Origin: Deltaproteobacteria bacterium
Lineage (GTDB): Bacteria; Desulfobacterota; Desulfarculia; Adiutricales; JAFDHD01
Reading direction: 5' to 3'
Length of the DNA: 37,514 bases
Assembly (NCBI GenBank): GCA_019306365.1
Contig: JAFDLS010000047.1
Coordinates: forward strand, 1 to 37,514
The notes beneath the pieces are model-generated. The model made no database searches. It had not been told where the DNA came from and was given only the letters and a program-made list of their open reading frames with translations. Below are positions 22,059 to 34,330 of the stretch, piece by piece; within the stretch, counting starts at the first letter, position 1, and each line of letters opens with the position of its first letter. The translations under genes and the position numbers were made by a program.

Positions 22059-23402
22059 CTATTCCAACCCGTAAAGTTTGATTTTGGCCAGCAGGGAGGG
22101 ATAACTGATTTTAAGGCGTCTGGAGGCTTCAGATCGGTTGCCTTCACTCTGAGTTAAAGCTTCTTTGATCAAGCGCGCTTCGAGTTCCCGAATCCTGGCT
22201 TTAAGATCCAGATCATCCGTAGACCCCAGACCCGTCGGCTTGAAAAAACCTAAACGGATGTGGGAAGGAACGTCTTCCGGTTCGATTCTGGAATGCGATG
22301 AAAGTACAAGTATACGCTCGATCAGATTCTCAAGTTCCCGGACGTTACCCGGCCAGGAGTAGTTTAAAAAGGCCTCGGCCACTTCAGGCGCCATCTGAGG
22401 GCGTTCTCGGCCCATTCTGGCGGAATGCGCAACAAGGAAGTGTTCTAGGAGCGGCGGTATATCATCCGGCCGCTCACGGAGCGGCGGAATAAAAAGCGGA
22501 AGGACATTGAGCCGGTAGTAAAGATCCTCCCGAAAAAACCCGTTTTCGGCTTCTTTGGTCAGATCACGTGCAGTGGCGGCCAAGATACGCACGTCTATCT
22601 GAATCGGTATGGAAGAGCCAACGGGTCGGATTTCCTGCTCCTGTATGGCTCGAAGCAGCTTGACCTGGAGAGACAAAGGCAGTTCGCCTACTTCATCCAG
22701 AAAAAGGGTGCCGCCGTCCGCCTCCTGAAAAAGACCGATCCGGTCCTGAATGGCATCTGTGAAGGCCCCGCGAACGTGGCCAAACAACTCACTTTCCAGG
22801 AGATTCTCGGGAATGGCGCCGCAATTTACCGGCACATAGGGCTTGTTAGCCCGGGAACCGGCTTCATGTATGGCTCTGGCCACCAGATCCTTGCCCGTGC
22901 CTGACTCGCCGGTAATCAAAACAGGGCTGGTCGCGTCAGCCACCTTTTCCAGCATCACCAGAAGATCGGCCATGGCTTTGCTTCGCGCCACGATCCCGGC
23001 ACTGGGTCTTTCCCCCGCGGCCCGGCGGAGGGCCAGGTTTTCCCGCCGGAGTGTTTCCCGTTCTTCGGCTTTCTTAAGGGTCAGCAGTATCTCTTCAGGA
23101 TTAAAAGGCTTGAAGACATAATCAAAAGCGCCGGCCTTGGTGGCTTCAAGAGCCGAGTCCACGGTTCCATAAGCCGAAAGCATGATCACTGGCGCCAGAA
23201 CGCCGCGTATCTTGACTTCTTTCAAAAAGGTCAACCCGTCCATGACCGGCATGCGTACGTCACAAAGGATGTAATCAAAGGCCTCCCGGTCCAGGCAGAT
23301 CAGGCCTTCCGATCCATTAGCCGCCTCAACAACCTGATACCCCTCGCGGGTGAGACAGGTTTTAAGAACGAGACGCATGTTTTCTTCGTCATCGACTACC
23401 AA
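22059..23402 (-). CDS. Sigma-54-dependent response regulator (NtrC/PilR/AtoC-like)
   Basis: Receiver (VVDDEE...[11 protein letters not shown]...KPF), AAA+ [15 protein letters not shown] and GAFTDA, C-terminal HTH ([25 protein letters not shown]); TTG start overlapping the kinase stop. Confidence 0.93.
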   Translation of the reverse strand: MVVDDEENMRLVLKTCLTREGYQVVEAANGSEGLICLDREAFDYILCDVRMPVMDGLTFLKEVKIRGVLAPVIMLSAYGTVDSALEATKAGAFDYVFKPFNPEEILLTLKKAEERETLRRENLALRRAAGERPSAGIVARSKAMADLLVMLEKVADATSPVLITGESGTGKDLVARAIHEAGSRANKPYVPVNCGAIPENLLESELFGHVRGAFTDAIQDRIGLFQEADGGTLFLDEVGELPLSLQVKLLRAIQEQEIRPVGSSIPIQIDVRILAATARDLTKEAENGFFREDLYYRLNVLPLFIPPLRERPDDIPPLLEHFLVAHSARMGRERPQMAPEVAEAFLNYSWPGNVRELENLIERILVLSSHSRIEPEDVPSHIRLGFFKPTGLGSTDDLDLKARIRELEARLIKEALTQSEGNRSEASRRLKISYPSLLAKIKLYGLE

Positions 23403-24829
23403 AACCCGCGCTCACTTTCAGCGTCGATCCGTCCCCCAAAAGACTCAACAATGGATAAACTAACGCTCAACCCCAAACCAGTGCCTTCCCCCGGTTCTTT
23501 GCGGGTAAAAAAAGGATCAAAAATCTTTTTCAGATCCCCTGCCGCAATCCCGGATCCAGTATCAGCCACGGAGATGAAAACTTCATTTTCACTCTTCCGG
23601 CCGGTCCTGACGGTTATTGTCCCACCGTTCGGCATGGCCTGGCCGGCATTGGCCAGAAGGTTGAGCAAAACTTGAGTTAGCTGATTGTTTTCGGCACGGG
23701 CCGAAGGCAGATTTGGCGCAAGGTCGGTTTTAACTTCAAGGGTCTGGAACCACTTCTGGACCTCAGCCAGTGCCAGACCTTCTGTTACCAGCTTATTTAG
23801 GTCCACTGGCCCGGGTTCCATCTTAGCTGGACGAGCAAAATCGAGCAGGGAATGCATGATGGAATCCACACGGCTCAATTCGGCCTGTAAACGGTTGAGA
23901 AAATCGAGACGTTCCTCTTCGGTTAAATCTTGACGACGAAAGAGATGGACAAAGCCCTGAATCGAGCCCAAGGGATTGCCAAGTTCGTGGGCCAAACCAG
24001 CGGCCAACCTGCCAACGGTAGCCATTTTTTCCGACTTGATCAAACCTTCCTGCGCCTTTTTCAAGGAGGCAAGATTATCTTCCAGTTTCTGCCGGTTTTC
24101 CATTAGATTTCGGGCCATGACCTCAAAGGCCTCTTCCAATTCACCAATCTCCCCAGCCCCGCCAACCGGTTCCAGACCAGGCTGATACACTCCTTGCGCC
24201 AGGGCCCTGACTCGAATGAGCATCCGTGCCAGAGGCCTGACCAGCCGTCTCGAAAGAAGGTAGGTCCCGAAAATAACCATTACTAGTGTATCTACAAGTA
24301 AATACAGGAAAATAATCCACCGGGTTCGAACCCAGGACGCATGTAAATCTTCAAGGGACGAATAAAGTCCGACAACCCCAACCGCCCTGGGCCCGTCAAA
24401 CAGAGGCACGGCCAGAGACAGGGTCGGATCCGATCCAAACAGAAAAAACCCGGTTCGCTCTAAAAACGTTCTTGTCTGACCGGATAACAGGGCCTGTTTG
24501 AGTTTGGCTCGGTTGAGGTGTCTTTCCCAGGACCATTGGGGCGAGGTAACCAGATTTTTACCGTGTTGATCCAAAACCGCGATACCCTCAAATCCAGTTT
24601 GGGCCAGGGTGTTGACTAAATATTGCGAAACACCTTTTGGAGATGAAGAAATCAGCCGTTCCTCAATGGCGCGGGCTAGAATCAGACCGCTTTCGACCTT
24701 GAGCGCGATCATCTCCCGCTGTGTGTACTTAAATACAACCAGCCCGACCAAGCCCACGGCTGCGGCGACAAGCAAGGCCAGGCTTACAACAATCTCAAAA
24801 CGGAGTCCGCGTTCTTTTAAGCCTATCAT
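23396..24829 (-). CDS. Sensor histidine kinase (membrane-bound, HAMP, HisKA, HATPase)
   Basis: AAGLAHELGNPLGSIQGF H-box; NQLTQVLLNLLANAGQAM N-box; VADTGSGIAAGDLKKIFDPFFTRK, GTGLGLSVS; two hydrophobic N-terminal segments. Confidence 0.93.
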   Translation of the reverse strand: MIGLKERGLRFEIVVSLALLVAAAVGLVGLVVFKYTQREMIALKVESGLILARAIEERLISSSPKGVSQYLVNTLAQTGFEGIAVLDQHGKNLVTSPQWSWERHLNRAKLKQALLSGQTRTFLERTGFFLFGSDPTLSLAVPLFDGPRAVGVVGLYSSLEDLHASWVRTRWIIFLYLLVDTLVMVIFGTYLLSRRLVRPLARMLIRVRALAQGVYQPGLEPVGGAGEIGELEEAFEVMARNLMENRQKLEDNLASLKKAQEGLIKSEKMATVGRLAAGLAHELGNPLGSIQGFVHLFRRQDLTEEERLDFLNRLQAELSRVDSIMHSLLDFARPAKMEPGPVDLNKLVTEGLALAEVQKWFQTLEVKTDLAPNLPSARAENNQLTQVLLNLLANAGQAMPNGGTITVRTGRKSENEVFISVADTGSGIAAGDLKKIFDPFFTRKEPGEGTGLGLSVSLSIVESFGGRIDAESERGFW

Positions 24830-24857
24830 CGTCAGGTGCGATTATTATGAAATTAAG

Positions 24858-25691
24858 TCAAGGTAAATACCATTTAAGAATAGCTTCACCGAAAAACAAG
24901 TATACCAAAGCCGCCAGGGAGAGAAAAGGCCCAAATGGCAGCCTTGTACGTGAATCCAGCTCTCGACGCCAAACAGCCATCCCAATCACCACAACCAGCC
25001 CGATCACAGAACCAAAAAACAGGCTTACAAAAACCGATCGCCACCCCAGAAAAGCTCCAATCATGGACAGCAGTGTGAAATCACCGCCTCCAATACCTTC
25101 TTCCTTTCGGACTAAATAGTAAAGCTTAAAAATAAGCCAGACAGTCGCTCCGCCCAAAAACAATCCAAGCACTGACCCGGACAAGGAGATCAGGCGGAAG
25201 TTGGTCAACCCCCAGGATATAAGCCGTCCGCCCAGCCAGGGGCCGATAAGGTCCCAGTTTGGAGCGATGATGGCGGCTAACAGACCTATGGTTATCCCTG
25301 GCAGGGTGATTCTATCAGGGATAATCATCTCATCCAGGTCAATATAGGTAATCGCCACAAGAGAAAGCACCAAATAGAGCCCAAAAAACGCGTGAAGTGT
25401 AAGACCGAATTTGACGTAAACCGCCAGGGTCAACAGTCCGACAGTGAGCTCCACAATAAAATAACGGGGCGCAATGCTTGCCCCGCATTTCCGGCAGCGG
25501 CCTTGCAGGATGAGATAGCTTAGAAGCGGCAGATTGTCATACCAGGCGATTTGAGCCCCACACTGCGGGCACATGGAATGAGGTCGAACCAGAGAAAGTT
25601 CGCGAGGCAGCCGGTGGATAACCACATTGATAAAACTGCCCAAACAAGCCCCGAAAACAAAAATGAAAACATAAATTACCCAAGTGAACAC
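24858..25691 (-). CDS. pilD: Prepilin peptidase / leader peptidase (PilD/GspO)
   Basis: GSFINVVIHRLPRE, CPQCGAQIAWYDNLPLLSYLILQGRCRKCGASI zinc motif, YIDLDEMIIPDRITLPGI and GGGDFTLLSMIGA aspartates. Confidence 0.93.
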   Translation of the reverse strand: MFTWVIYVFIFVFGACLGSFINVVIHRLPRELSLVRPHSMCPQCGAQIAWYDNLPLLSYLILQGRCRKCGASIAPRYFIVELTVGLLTLAVYVKFGLTLHAFFGLYLVLSLVAITYIDLDEMIIPDRITLPGITIGLLAAIIAPNWDLIGPWLGGRLISWGLTNFRLISLSGSVLGLFLGGATVWLIFKLYYLVRKEEGIGGGDFTLLSMIGAFLGWRSVFVSLFFGSVIGLVVVIGMAVWRRELDSRTRLPFGPFLSLAALVYLFFGEAILKWYLP

Positions 25692-25780
25692 AACCCTCTC
25701 CTTATCTTGTTCCAGTTTTATTGACAGGCCCGCGCGCCCATGTTATCTTTTTATTAATACTAAGAAAAATCAAAATAATT

Positions 25781-26386
25781 ATGATAATTCGCATCAATCC
25801 CAACAATCCTCAACTTCGGCTCATTAACAGGGTAATCGGAGTTGTTCGCAACGGCGGTGTTATCGCCTACCCGACTGACACAAACTACGGCATTGGCTGT
25901 AATCTGTACGAAAAAAAGGCCATTGAAAAAATCTACCGTATCAAGAAACGCAGCCAAAAGAAACCATTCAGTTTCATCTGCGCTGACCTTAAAGATATCA
26001 GTAAATACGCTAGAGTATCAAATTACGCTTACAAGACCATGCGTCGGCTGCTGCCAGGACCATACACCTTCATCTTGGATGGCACCCGCCTGGTCCCCAA
26101 GGTCATGCTTACCCCGCGCAAGGAAGCTGGAATCAGGATCCCCAACCAAAAGGTCTGTCTGTACCTGGTCAAAGCGCTTGGTAATCCTATCATAAACACA
26201 ACCGCCTCCTTTAACCAGGGTGAAACTTTTTGTGAACCAGAAGAGATCGAGGATCGATTCAAGGGGCTTATAGATTTGGTCGTTGACGGCGGACCTGTAC
26301 CGGGCGAACCTTCCACCGTGGTTTCACTTATAGGGGATGTACCGACGATTATCCGAGAAGGTCTTGGCGACGTAAGTATCATCTAA
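25781..26386 (+). CDS. L-threonylcarbamoyladenylate synthase (Sua5/YciO/YrdC family)
   Basis: GGVIAYPTDTNYGIGCN, KKRSQKKPFSFIC, LLPGPYTFIL, IRIPNQ, PSTVVSL; ATG at 25781 preferred to the ORF start at 25721. Confidence 0.9.
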   Translation: MIIRINPNNPQLRLINRVIGVVRNGGVIAYPTDTNYGIGCNLYEKKAIEKIYRIKKRSQKKPFSFICADLKDISKYARVSNYAYKTMRRLLPGPYTFILDGTRLVPKVMLTPRKEAGIRIPNQKVCLYLVKALGNPIINTTASFNQGETFCEPEEIEDRFKGLIDLVVDGGPVPGEPSTVVSLIGDVPTIIREGLGDVSII

Positions 26387-26577
26387 TATTAGTAAATCTC
26401 TCGATAGAAACTTCGAATATATTTAACGTCTGGGTTCTCGGACCACAGCCAGAGGAATGAAAACACAGAGGATATGGTTTATTTATAGAAAGATCAATCC
26501 GAAGTGAATGATCTTGCTGCTAAAAAGTAGGCGTAACTTAAAAACATCACACGCGGTTTTGGTAACAACCGCCTGGA

Positions 26578-26615
26578 TTAAGGACCTGCCTTAACAGGGG
26601 ACCTTTTTTTTATTT
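26578..26615 (+). terminator. Possible Rho-independent terminator between convergent genes
   Basis: TTAAGG-acctg-CCTTAA / AGGACCTG..CAGGGGACCT hairpin options followed by TTTTTTTT on the plus strand, ~190 bp after the Sua5-like stop. Confidence 0.4.
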
Positions 26616-26644
26616 CCCACTTAAGAATTTTTTTAGCAATCACC

Positions 26645-26935
26645 TTAATTGTCGTTAAGACGTTTTTTAATATCTTTCCCAGCCTTGAATAAAACCGACC
26701 GGCGATGACCGAGGTTGACAGTCTCGCCGGTACCTGGGTTACGGGCTTCCCTGGGGGCGTATTCACGAATATGGAAAGATCCAAAGCCTCTTAGCTCTAT
26801 CTTCTCCCCCTGTACCAGCGCCCTGGTCGCGGCCTCGAAGATCAGGCTAACCATATATTCGATATCTCTTGCTTTTAAATCTTTATGCTCTCGCGCCAGA
26901 GCGGCGATTAATTCTCTTTTTACCATTAAACTCAC
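26645..26935 (-). CDS. HU/IHF-family DNA-binding protein (likely IHF-beta-like)
   Basis: MVKRELIAALAREHK...GEKIELRGFGSFHIREYAPREARNPGTGETV; located after rpsA-sppA. Confidence 0.92.
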   Translation of the reverse strand: MSLMVKRELIAALAREHKDLKARDIEYMVSLIFEAATRALVQGEKIELRGFGSFHIREYAPREARNPGTGETVNLGHRRSVLFKAGKDIKKRLNDN

Positions 26936-27025
26936 TCTTTATTTAGCCGGTGATTTGAAAACGTTATTTAGCAAACAACGCAGGGTTCTGCAACCAGCAA
27001 AATCTTTACCCACCCAGTCGCCGCG

Positions 27026-27955
27026 CTAAAAGCCTGGCGCGTAACGGTATTGTAATTGAAAGGGGAATCCGAACCAATCAGGCAGAAGTTTCGCCTTTCC
27101 CTCATTGGTCAAGAGATCCCAAATCCATGATTTCTTTCGTTTGGGATAAACCAGTTTAGGCCGGGTCTTCAAACCCGACATCTTCTGTGCCAGAGCCACG
27201 GCATCCTCAAAGTTACCCAAGCTGTCCACCAACCCCAGACTGACAGCCTCCTCACCAGTAAATATACGTCCATCAGCCAGAGCGGCCACCTTTTCAACCG
27301 GTAAACCACGAGCTTTCGCCAGATCGTTGATGAACTGCTGGTGAATCTGCTTAACGAGCCGTTCGAGAATCTTTTTCTCCTTGGCTGTCATTTCCCTGGT
27401 GGGTGATCCGATGTCTTTGAACTCCCCGCTTTTTATAACTACAGTTTTCAGACCGACCTTGTCAAAAAGTTCCTGGTAATTGGCAAACTGAAAAATCACA
27501 GCCACACTGCCAGTCAGGGTTCCCGGATTGGCCAGTATCTGGTCTGCGGCCGAGGCGATGTAAATTCCGCCAGAGGCAGCCAGGCTTCCCAGTGAGGCGA
27601 TTACTTTTTTATTTTGACGGAATTTCATCACCTCACGGTAAATTTCCTGAGTCGCAGCCACTCCACCGCCAGGTGAATCTATTCTGAGAATAATGGCTTT
27701 GATCCTTTTGTCATGACGAAACAGGTTGAGGGTTTTCAGCGTTTGCTCTGAACTGGTGATGATTCCCTTGATTTCAACTACGCCGATACCATCACCGAAC
27801 GATTTGTCCCCAACGTCGCCGAAAAAATAAGCCGCGCCCACCAAAACGCCGGCCAATATTACGATAACCCCGACTATGACAAACAGGGTCAAAAGACAAG
27901 AACGCCGGTCGCTACCTGCCTGGAGCGGCCGGCCGGTTGGAGTGGTAGCTGACAT
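27026..27955 (-). CDS. sppA: Signal peptide peptidase SppA
   Basis: IILRIDSPGGGVAATQEIY, SLGSLAASGGIYIASAADQILANPGTLTGSVAVI, ADGRIFTGEEAVSLGLVD; N-terminal TM. Confidence 0.95.
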   Translation of the reverse strand: MSATTPTGRPLQAGSDRRSCLLTLFVIVGVIVILAGVLVGAAYFFGDVGDKSFGDGIGVVEIKGIITSSEQTLKTLNLFRHDKRIKAIILRIDSPGGGVAATQEIYREVMKFRQNKKVIASLGSLAASGGIYIASAADQILANPGTLTGSVAVIFQFANYQELFDKVGLKTVVIKSGEFKDIGSPTREMTAKEKKILERLVKQIHQQFINDLAKARGLPVEKVAALADGRIFTGEEAVSLGLVDSLGNFEDAVALAQKMSGLKTRPKLVYPKRKKSWIWDLLTNEGKAKLLPDWFGFPFQLQYRYAPGF

Positions 27956-27998
27956 GATTAAAAATAGTTTACAATACCTGGCTTATTAGTTCAAGCAT

Positions 27999-30068
27999 CT
28001 ACATCCCGGAAGGATTTTTCTCCGCATCCTGATCCGTGACCGGAGAATCATCTTCCCCTGTGGACGCGTCTTCAGTGGAAACCGCTGCTTCTGAAGGCGA
28101 ATCTTCCTCCGCGGATTCCTCCACCTCTAAAGGCGTGACTTCATCTGTGGACGCGTCTTCCTCAACGGGTGCTGTCTCATCCGCGGAATCGGCCTCCCCG
28201 GCGGTGGCCCCTTCATCCTCAGGAGCCGCTTCGTCAGTGGGAATTGCCTCATCAGGTAGAGGTTCTTCCTCGACCGCAGGTTCTTCTTCCGGTTCAGCCT
28301 GAAGGTTGTTATTCAAATTAGCCCTGTTCAAAGCCTGCTGAAGCTGTTCGCCAAGGCTTGACGTGGCAGCTTGACTGGTACTGGTATATTGATCGAGGTA
28401 AGATCGCTCTTCGTCCTTCTTCATACGCCGGACCGAAAGACCGATTTTCCTATCCTCAACGCTGATATTTATCACCTTGGCGGAGATGACATCTCCCAGG
28501 CTGTATAGATCTCTAAGGTTTTTACCTTTGACCCGGCCGACCTCAGAGATGTGAACGAGACCTTCAATACCTTCTTCCAGTTCAACGAATAGTCCAAAAT
28601 CCGTGATATTGGTCACCGTACCTGTTACACGGCTGTTGGTGGGATATCTGGAGGGAATAAGTTCCCAGGGATCGACTTCCAGCTGTTTGATACCCAAAGA
28701 AAATCTTTCATTTTCCTTATCGACCTTGAGAACAACAGCCTGAATTTCATCGCCTTTCTTGTATATCTCGGAAGGATGCTTAATGCGTTTGATCCAGGAA
28801 ACATCGGAGACGTGAACCAGGCCGTCAATACCTTCATCTATACCGATGAATATGCCAAAGTCAGTGATATTTTTTATCTTGCCTTCAATGGTCGTACCGA
28901 CGGGATATTTCTCGCTAACAATATCCCAAGGATTCGGTTCCACCTGCTTCATGCCCAGGGAAATCCGTTTGTTTTTCGAGTCGATGCTTAAAACCTTGCA
29001 CTCGACCAGATCACCCACGGATAAAAGCTTTGAGGGATTTCTAATTTTACGAGTCCAGGACATTTCCGAAACGTGAATCAGGCCTTCGATACCTTCCTGA
29101 ACCTCGACAAAAGCGCCGTAATCAGTTAGAGAGACAACCTTGCCCGCAATCTTCGAACCCAACGGGTATAATGTTTCCGCCTGCAGCCATGGGTCCTCTT
29201 GAAGCTGCTTCAATCCCAGAGAGACACGTTCCTGATCCCTGTCGAAACGAAGGACTTTAACTTCGATTTCATCTCCAACTTTGAAAATTTCCGAAGGATG
29301 GCCAACCCGTCCCCAGGACATGTCCGTTATATGCAAGAGACCGTCAATGCCTCCCAGATCCACGAAAGCGCCGTAATCGGTGATATTCTTGATCACGCCT
29401 TTCATAACGGCGCCTTCTTTCATAGAGGCTATAGTATTTGTTTTTAGCGCATTCCGTTCATCTTCCAGAATGGCCCGGCGGGACAGAACCACGTTTTCAC
29501 GGCGTTTATTATACTTCAATATCTTAAAGCTGAAAACTTCTCCGACAAGACTCTCAAGATCTTTGACCGGCCTAAGATCAACCTGTGAACCTGGCAGGAA
29601 TCCGGTCACGCCGATATCCACCGCCAAACCGCCTTTGACGCGGGCTATGACCTTCCCCTCGATGAGACCGTCTTCGCTGTATATCCGGCTTATTTCATCC
29701 CAGACCTTAATTTTGGCTGCCTTTTCCTTGGAGAGGAGGATGTCGTCAAGCTCCCCTTCATAACGTTCCAGAACAACCTCGACTTCATCACCAACCTTGA
29801 CACTTACATTGCCATCTTCATCCAAGAACTCATGAATCGGGATTCGGCCTTCGGATTTATAACCAATGTCAACCATGACATTTTCTTTGTTAACCTGAAC
29901 AACCACTCCATGAAGTAGTTCACCTTCTTCCAAAGGCTTGAAGCTTTCCTCGTAAAGCTCACCAAAACTCATTTCTTCTTCGGGTCCCGACGGATCACTC
30001 TCTTCACTCATTATGGCCTGATTTTGGTCCTGGTTATTCTCTTCTAAGTTTTCAACTATTTTATCCAT
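27999..30068 (-). CDS. rpsA: 30S ribosomal protein S1
   Basis: Six S1 domains (repeated GxVxNITDYGAFVDLGGIDGLLHITDMSW blocks); ATG MDKIVENLEENN at 30068 preferred to the ORF start at 30089; long acidic C-terminal tail. Confidence 0.95.
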   Translation of the reverse strand: MDKIVENLEENNQDQNQAIMSEESDPSGPEEEMSFGELYEESFKPLEEGELLHGVVVQVNKENVMVDIGYKSEGRIPIHEFLDEDGNVSVKVGDEVEVVLERYEGELDDILLSKEKAAKIKVWDEISRIYSEDGLIEGKVIARVKGGLAVDIGVTGFLPGSQVDLRPVKDLESLVGEVFSFKILKYNKRRENVVLSRRAILEDERNALKTNTIASMKEGAVMKGVIKNITDYGAFVDLGGIDGLLHITDMSWGRVGHPSEIFKVGDEIEVKVLRFDRDQERVSLGLKQLQEDPWLQAETLYPLGSKIAGKVVSLTDYGAFVEVQEGIEGLIHVSEMSWTRKIRNPSKLLSVGDLVECKVLSIDSKNKRISLGMKQVEPNPWDIVSEKYPVGTTIEGKIKNITDFGIFIGIDEGIDGLVHVSDVSWIKRIKHPSEIYKKGDEIQAVVLKVDKENERFSLGIKQLEVDPWELIPSRYPTNSRVTGTVTNITDFGLFVELEEGIEGLVHISEVGRVKGKNLRDLYSLGDVISAKVINISVEDRKIGLSVRRMKKDEERSYLDQYTSTSQAATSSLGEQLQQALNRANLNNNLQAEPEEEPAVEEEPLPDEAIPTDEAAPEDEGATAGEADSADETAPVEEDASTDEVTPLEVEESAEEDSPSEAAVSTEDASTGEDDSPVTDQDAEKNPSGM

Positions 30069-30483
30069 TTCTAAAAAAACCCCCAACAATTTTTGCGAGA
30101 CGTTCTCGCTCCCTAGATTACAAAATTACTTACGAAATTATGTTAAAAACACTCTGACTCCGCTTAAAAAACACTAATTTTTCTTCATAGCGATAATCAT
30201 GACCAATTTAACTTTTTCCTTATACCAAAGCTAAATTCATAAAGCAAATCAAATCGGTTCAGTAATTAAGGAGATGCTAACAAATACTAATCATTGTTAT
30301 AGTCTAATATAATCTATTAGTTAGCCTCGAATCACACAAACAGGAACACATCTTCCCTTGTTTTTTAGAAAAATTTCTCCCGAAAAGATAAAAAAAGCCG
30401 TAAATATCGCTGTTTGTCCGGTGCTGAGACGACCCGCTGTTATGTCCCTCTGACGCGCCTTTGGCGCATTAATATTTACGACT

Positions 30484-30663
30484 ATAGTAATTGCCGGAAA
30501 TAAGTTCCGTTTGATTACTAAGGTAAACAAGGGTTCTAAAAACAGCTGTCATGATATAAAAATGGCAATTACATGATGTTTTGGCGTTTGTCGTAAGATT
30601 GCTTACGAGAATGACCGAAATTAAACCTTCTCCTGGCCCAAGGCCAAACGGAAAATATTTATG
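30484..30663 (+). repeat. Family A repeat, copy A5, right end replaced by family B copy B3
   Basis: atagtaattgccggaaataagttccgtttgattactaagg...gcgtttgtcgtaagattgcttacgag...gaaaatatttatg, then B3. Confidence 0.88.
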
Positions 30664-30805
30664 GAGACCTCTGCAAAACTTCGTCCTTTAGCTGATCTCT
30701 TTGTCAGTCTCAAATTTAAGTCCTCGAAATATTAGTAATATTCCTGCGGGTTAAATTTTCGCCTTCCGCGATTTCAACAAAATTTCTGGCTTTGCAGAGG
30801 TCTCC
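30663..30805 (+). mobile_element. Family B MITE-like element, copy B3
   Basis: 15-bp TIRs GGAGACCTCTGCAAA (30663-30677) and TTTGCAGAGGTCTCC (30791-30805); shared core; lacks an internal ~35-bp GC-rich segment present in B1 and B2. Confidence 0.88.
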
Positions 30806-30816
30806 AATCATTTTTT

Positions 30817-31698
30817 TCACTTCTTTTTTTTAGGCGATCGAGTTCTCTTTTTTTTCTGAACGGTAGCGCGCGACCAGGCCATGGGGTCTCGAGGGCCAGA
30901 GCGCATGGCGTAAAAAAGAACGATAAAACCGGTGAGGATAAAAGGGAGGGAAAGATATTGGCCCATCGTCAAAAAAGATCTTGTTGGATCAAGCTTCTGG
31001 AATTCCTTAAAAAATTCGATCAAAAAACGTCCGGAGAAATAAACAATCAAAAAAGTGGCCGCCAGAATGCCTCTGGGACGACGAACCCCGTATCGCCGAT
31101 CAACCAGGTAGAGAACTATTATCACCACCACACCCAGAAAAAACTCATACAACTGAGAGGGGTGTCTCGGATTCGCCCCCTGATCCTGGAAGTATTTAAA
31201 GCGTACAGCCCAGGGCACGTCCGTAACCCGCCCCACGATTTCGTGGTTAAAAAAGTTACCCAACCTCACCAGCATCGCGGCCAGGGCGGCTGGGAAGGTG
31301 TTGGAATCAAAAACCTCCATGGCGGGGATCTTGTAAATTCGGCTGTAAATCAAAAGGCCGATTATGACGCCAATCGTCGCTCCGTGGCTGGAAAGGCCCA
31401 TTCCTTTAAAAAAGAATATCTCCTTGGGATGAGCCATGTAGTAATCCCAGTTGTAGAAAATGATATGGCCCAGATGCGCTCCAATGACGATGGATGCCAA
31501 CCCCAATAAAAACCAGGCGTCGATTTCACGTTCCGGGTAACCAGCGCGATGCATTTGCCAGCGCCAAAGAAAGTAGCTGCCCAGAACCATGGCGGCGAAA
31601 AGAATCCCGTAGTAACGCAGCTCAAGTTTGAACCCGATTCCGGGAATCACCGTTTTAACTATGACGGGATAGACATCCCAGATAAAATAACCATCCAC
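30817..31698 (-). CDS. lgt: Prolipoprotein diacylglyceryl transferase
   Basis: LRYYGILFAAMVLGSYFLWRWQ, GLSSHGATIGVIIGLLIYSR, RLGNFFNHEIVGRVTDVPWAVRF, RHPSQLYE; multi-TM. Confidence 0.95.
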   Translation of the reverse strand: MDGYFIWDVYPVIVKTVIPGIGFKLELRYYGILFAAMVLGSYFLWRWQMHRAGYPEREIDAWFLLGLASIVIGAHLGHIIFYNWDYYMAHPKEIFFFKGMGLSSHGATIGVIIGLLIYSRIYKIPAMEVFDSNTFPAALAAMLVRLGNFFNHEIVGRVTDVPWAVRFKYFQDQGANPRHPSQLYEFFLGVVVIIVLYLVDRRYGVRRPRGILAATFLIVYFSGRFLIEFFKEFQKLDPTRSFLTMGQYLSLPFILTGFIVLFYAMRSGPRDPMAWSRATVQKKKRTRSPKKKK

Positions 31699-32011
31699 GC
31701 CTTGTCACCTATGAAAATGGCCGAGAGAATAAAATAGAATTATAAACCATGGTCCTTTAACTGACAATAACAATTCAAAAAAGGATATAATCGTATCAGT
31801 ATAGCCTTTACCCAACAACCTACCGCAAGCCAGAATTCATGGCCGCGTTGGCAAGCGCCGCTTGAATTAATGAACTATCCGTAAAATTTTTTTAATTTTT
31901 TAGCGCCAACCCGAAAGGGAAAAAACATCTGGACATCATTCCACATATTTTCTATTTTAAATTCACTCATTAAGATTGCATAATAATAAAATCTGAAATG
32001 GAGGGATACTT

Positions 32012-33967
<1,956 letters not shown>

Positions 33968-34330
33968 TCCGAAGCTGTAAGGTGCTCCAGAATAAAAACT
34001 TTACGTGGTTTCGAGTGATGGTCAAAAATTGGTTCCGGCTGCCCGGGGACAGTCTTATACCATTAACAGAGGCGGCTGCTATTTTATACAGGGGGATAAA
34101 GACGAACAACCGGTAAAAAGTAGTCGTTGGCTTAATTGCTGGCGCCTGAGCTGTCGCGAACGACCAGTCGCTTATGGCTAAAATAGCTCTTGGGTCGCGT
34201 CTCGCGATGAGTTTCGAGGCCTCGTGATTTATTAAAAACAATTTAAGACTAACGTTTTTGATGGCAAATATGGTAAGTTGAAACTACCTTTACAGGTTAA
34301 TTCATTATTTAAGACAAAGGGGAAGAAATT

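Noticed and set aside
28036-28302. 88-aa Ser-rich ORF antisense to the rpsA tail
   Set aside because: A by-product of the low-complexity acidic coding repeat on the other strand.
30451-30475. gacgcgcctttggcgca hairpin as a terminator
   Set aside because: Short stem without a following T tract on either strand.
30321-30530. 69-aa minus-strand ORF between rpsA and lgt
   Set aside because: Partly overlaps family A copy A5; no ribosome-binding site or family evidence. Could be a gene remnant but not supportable.
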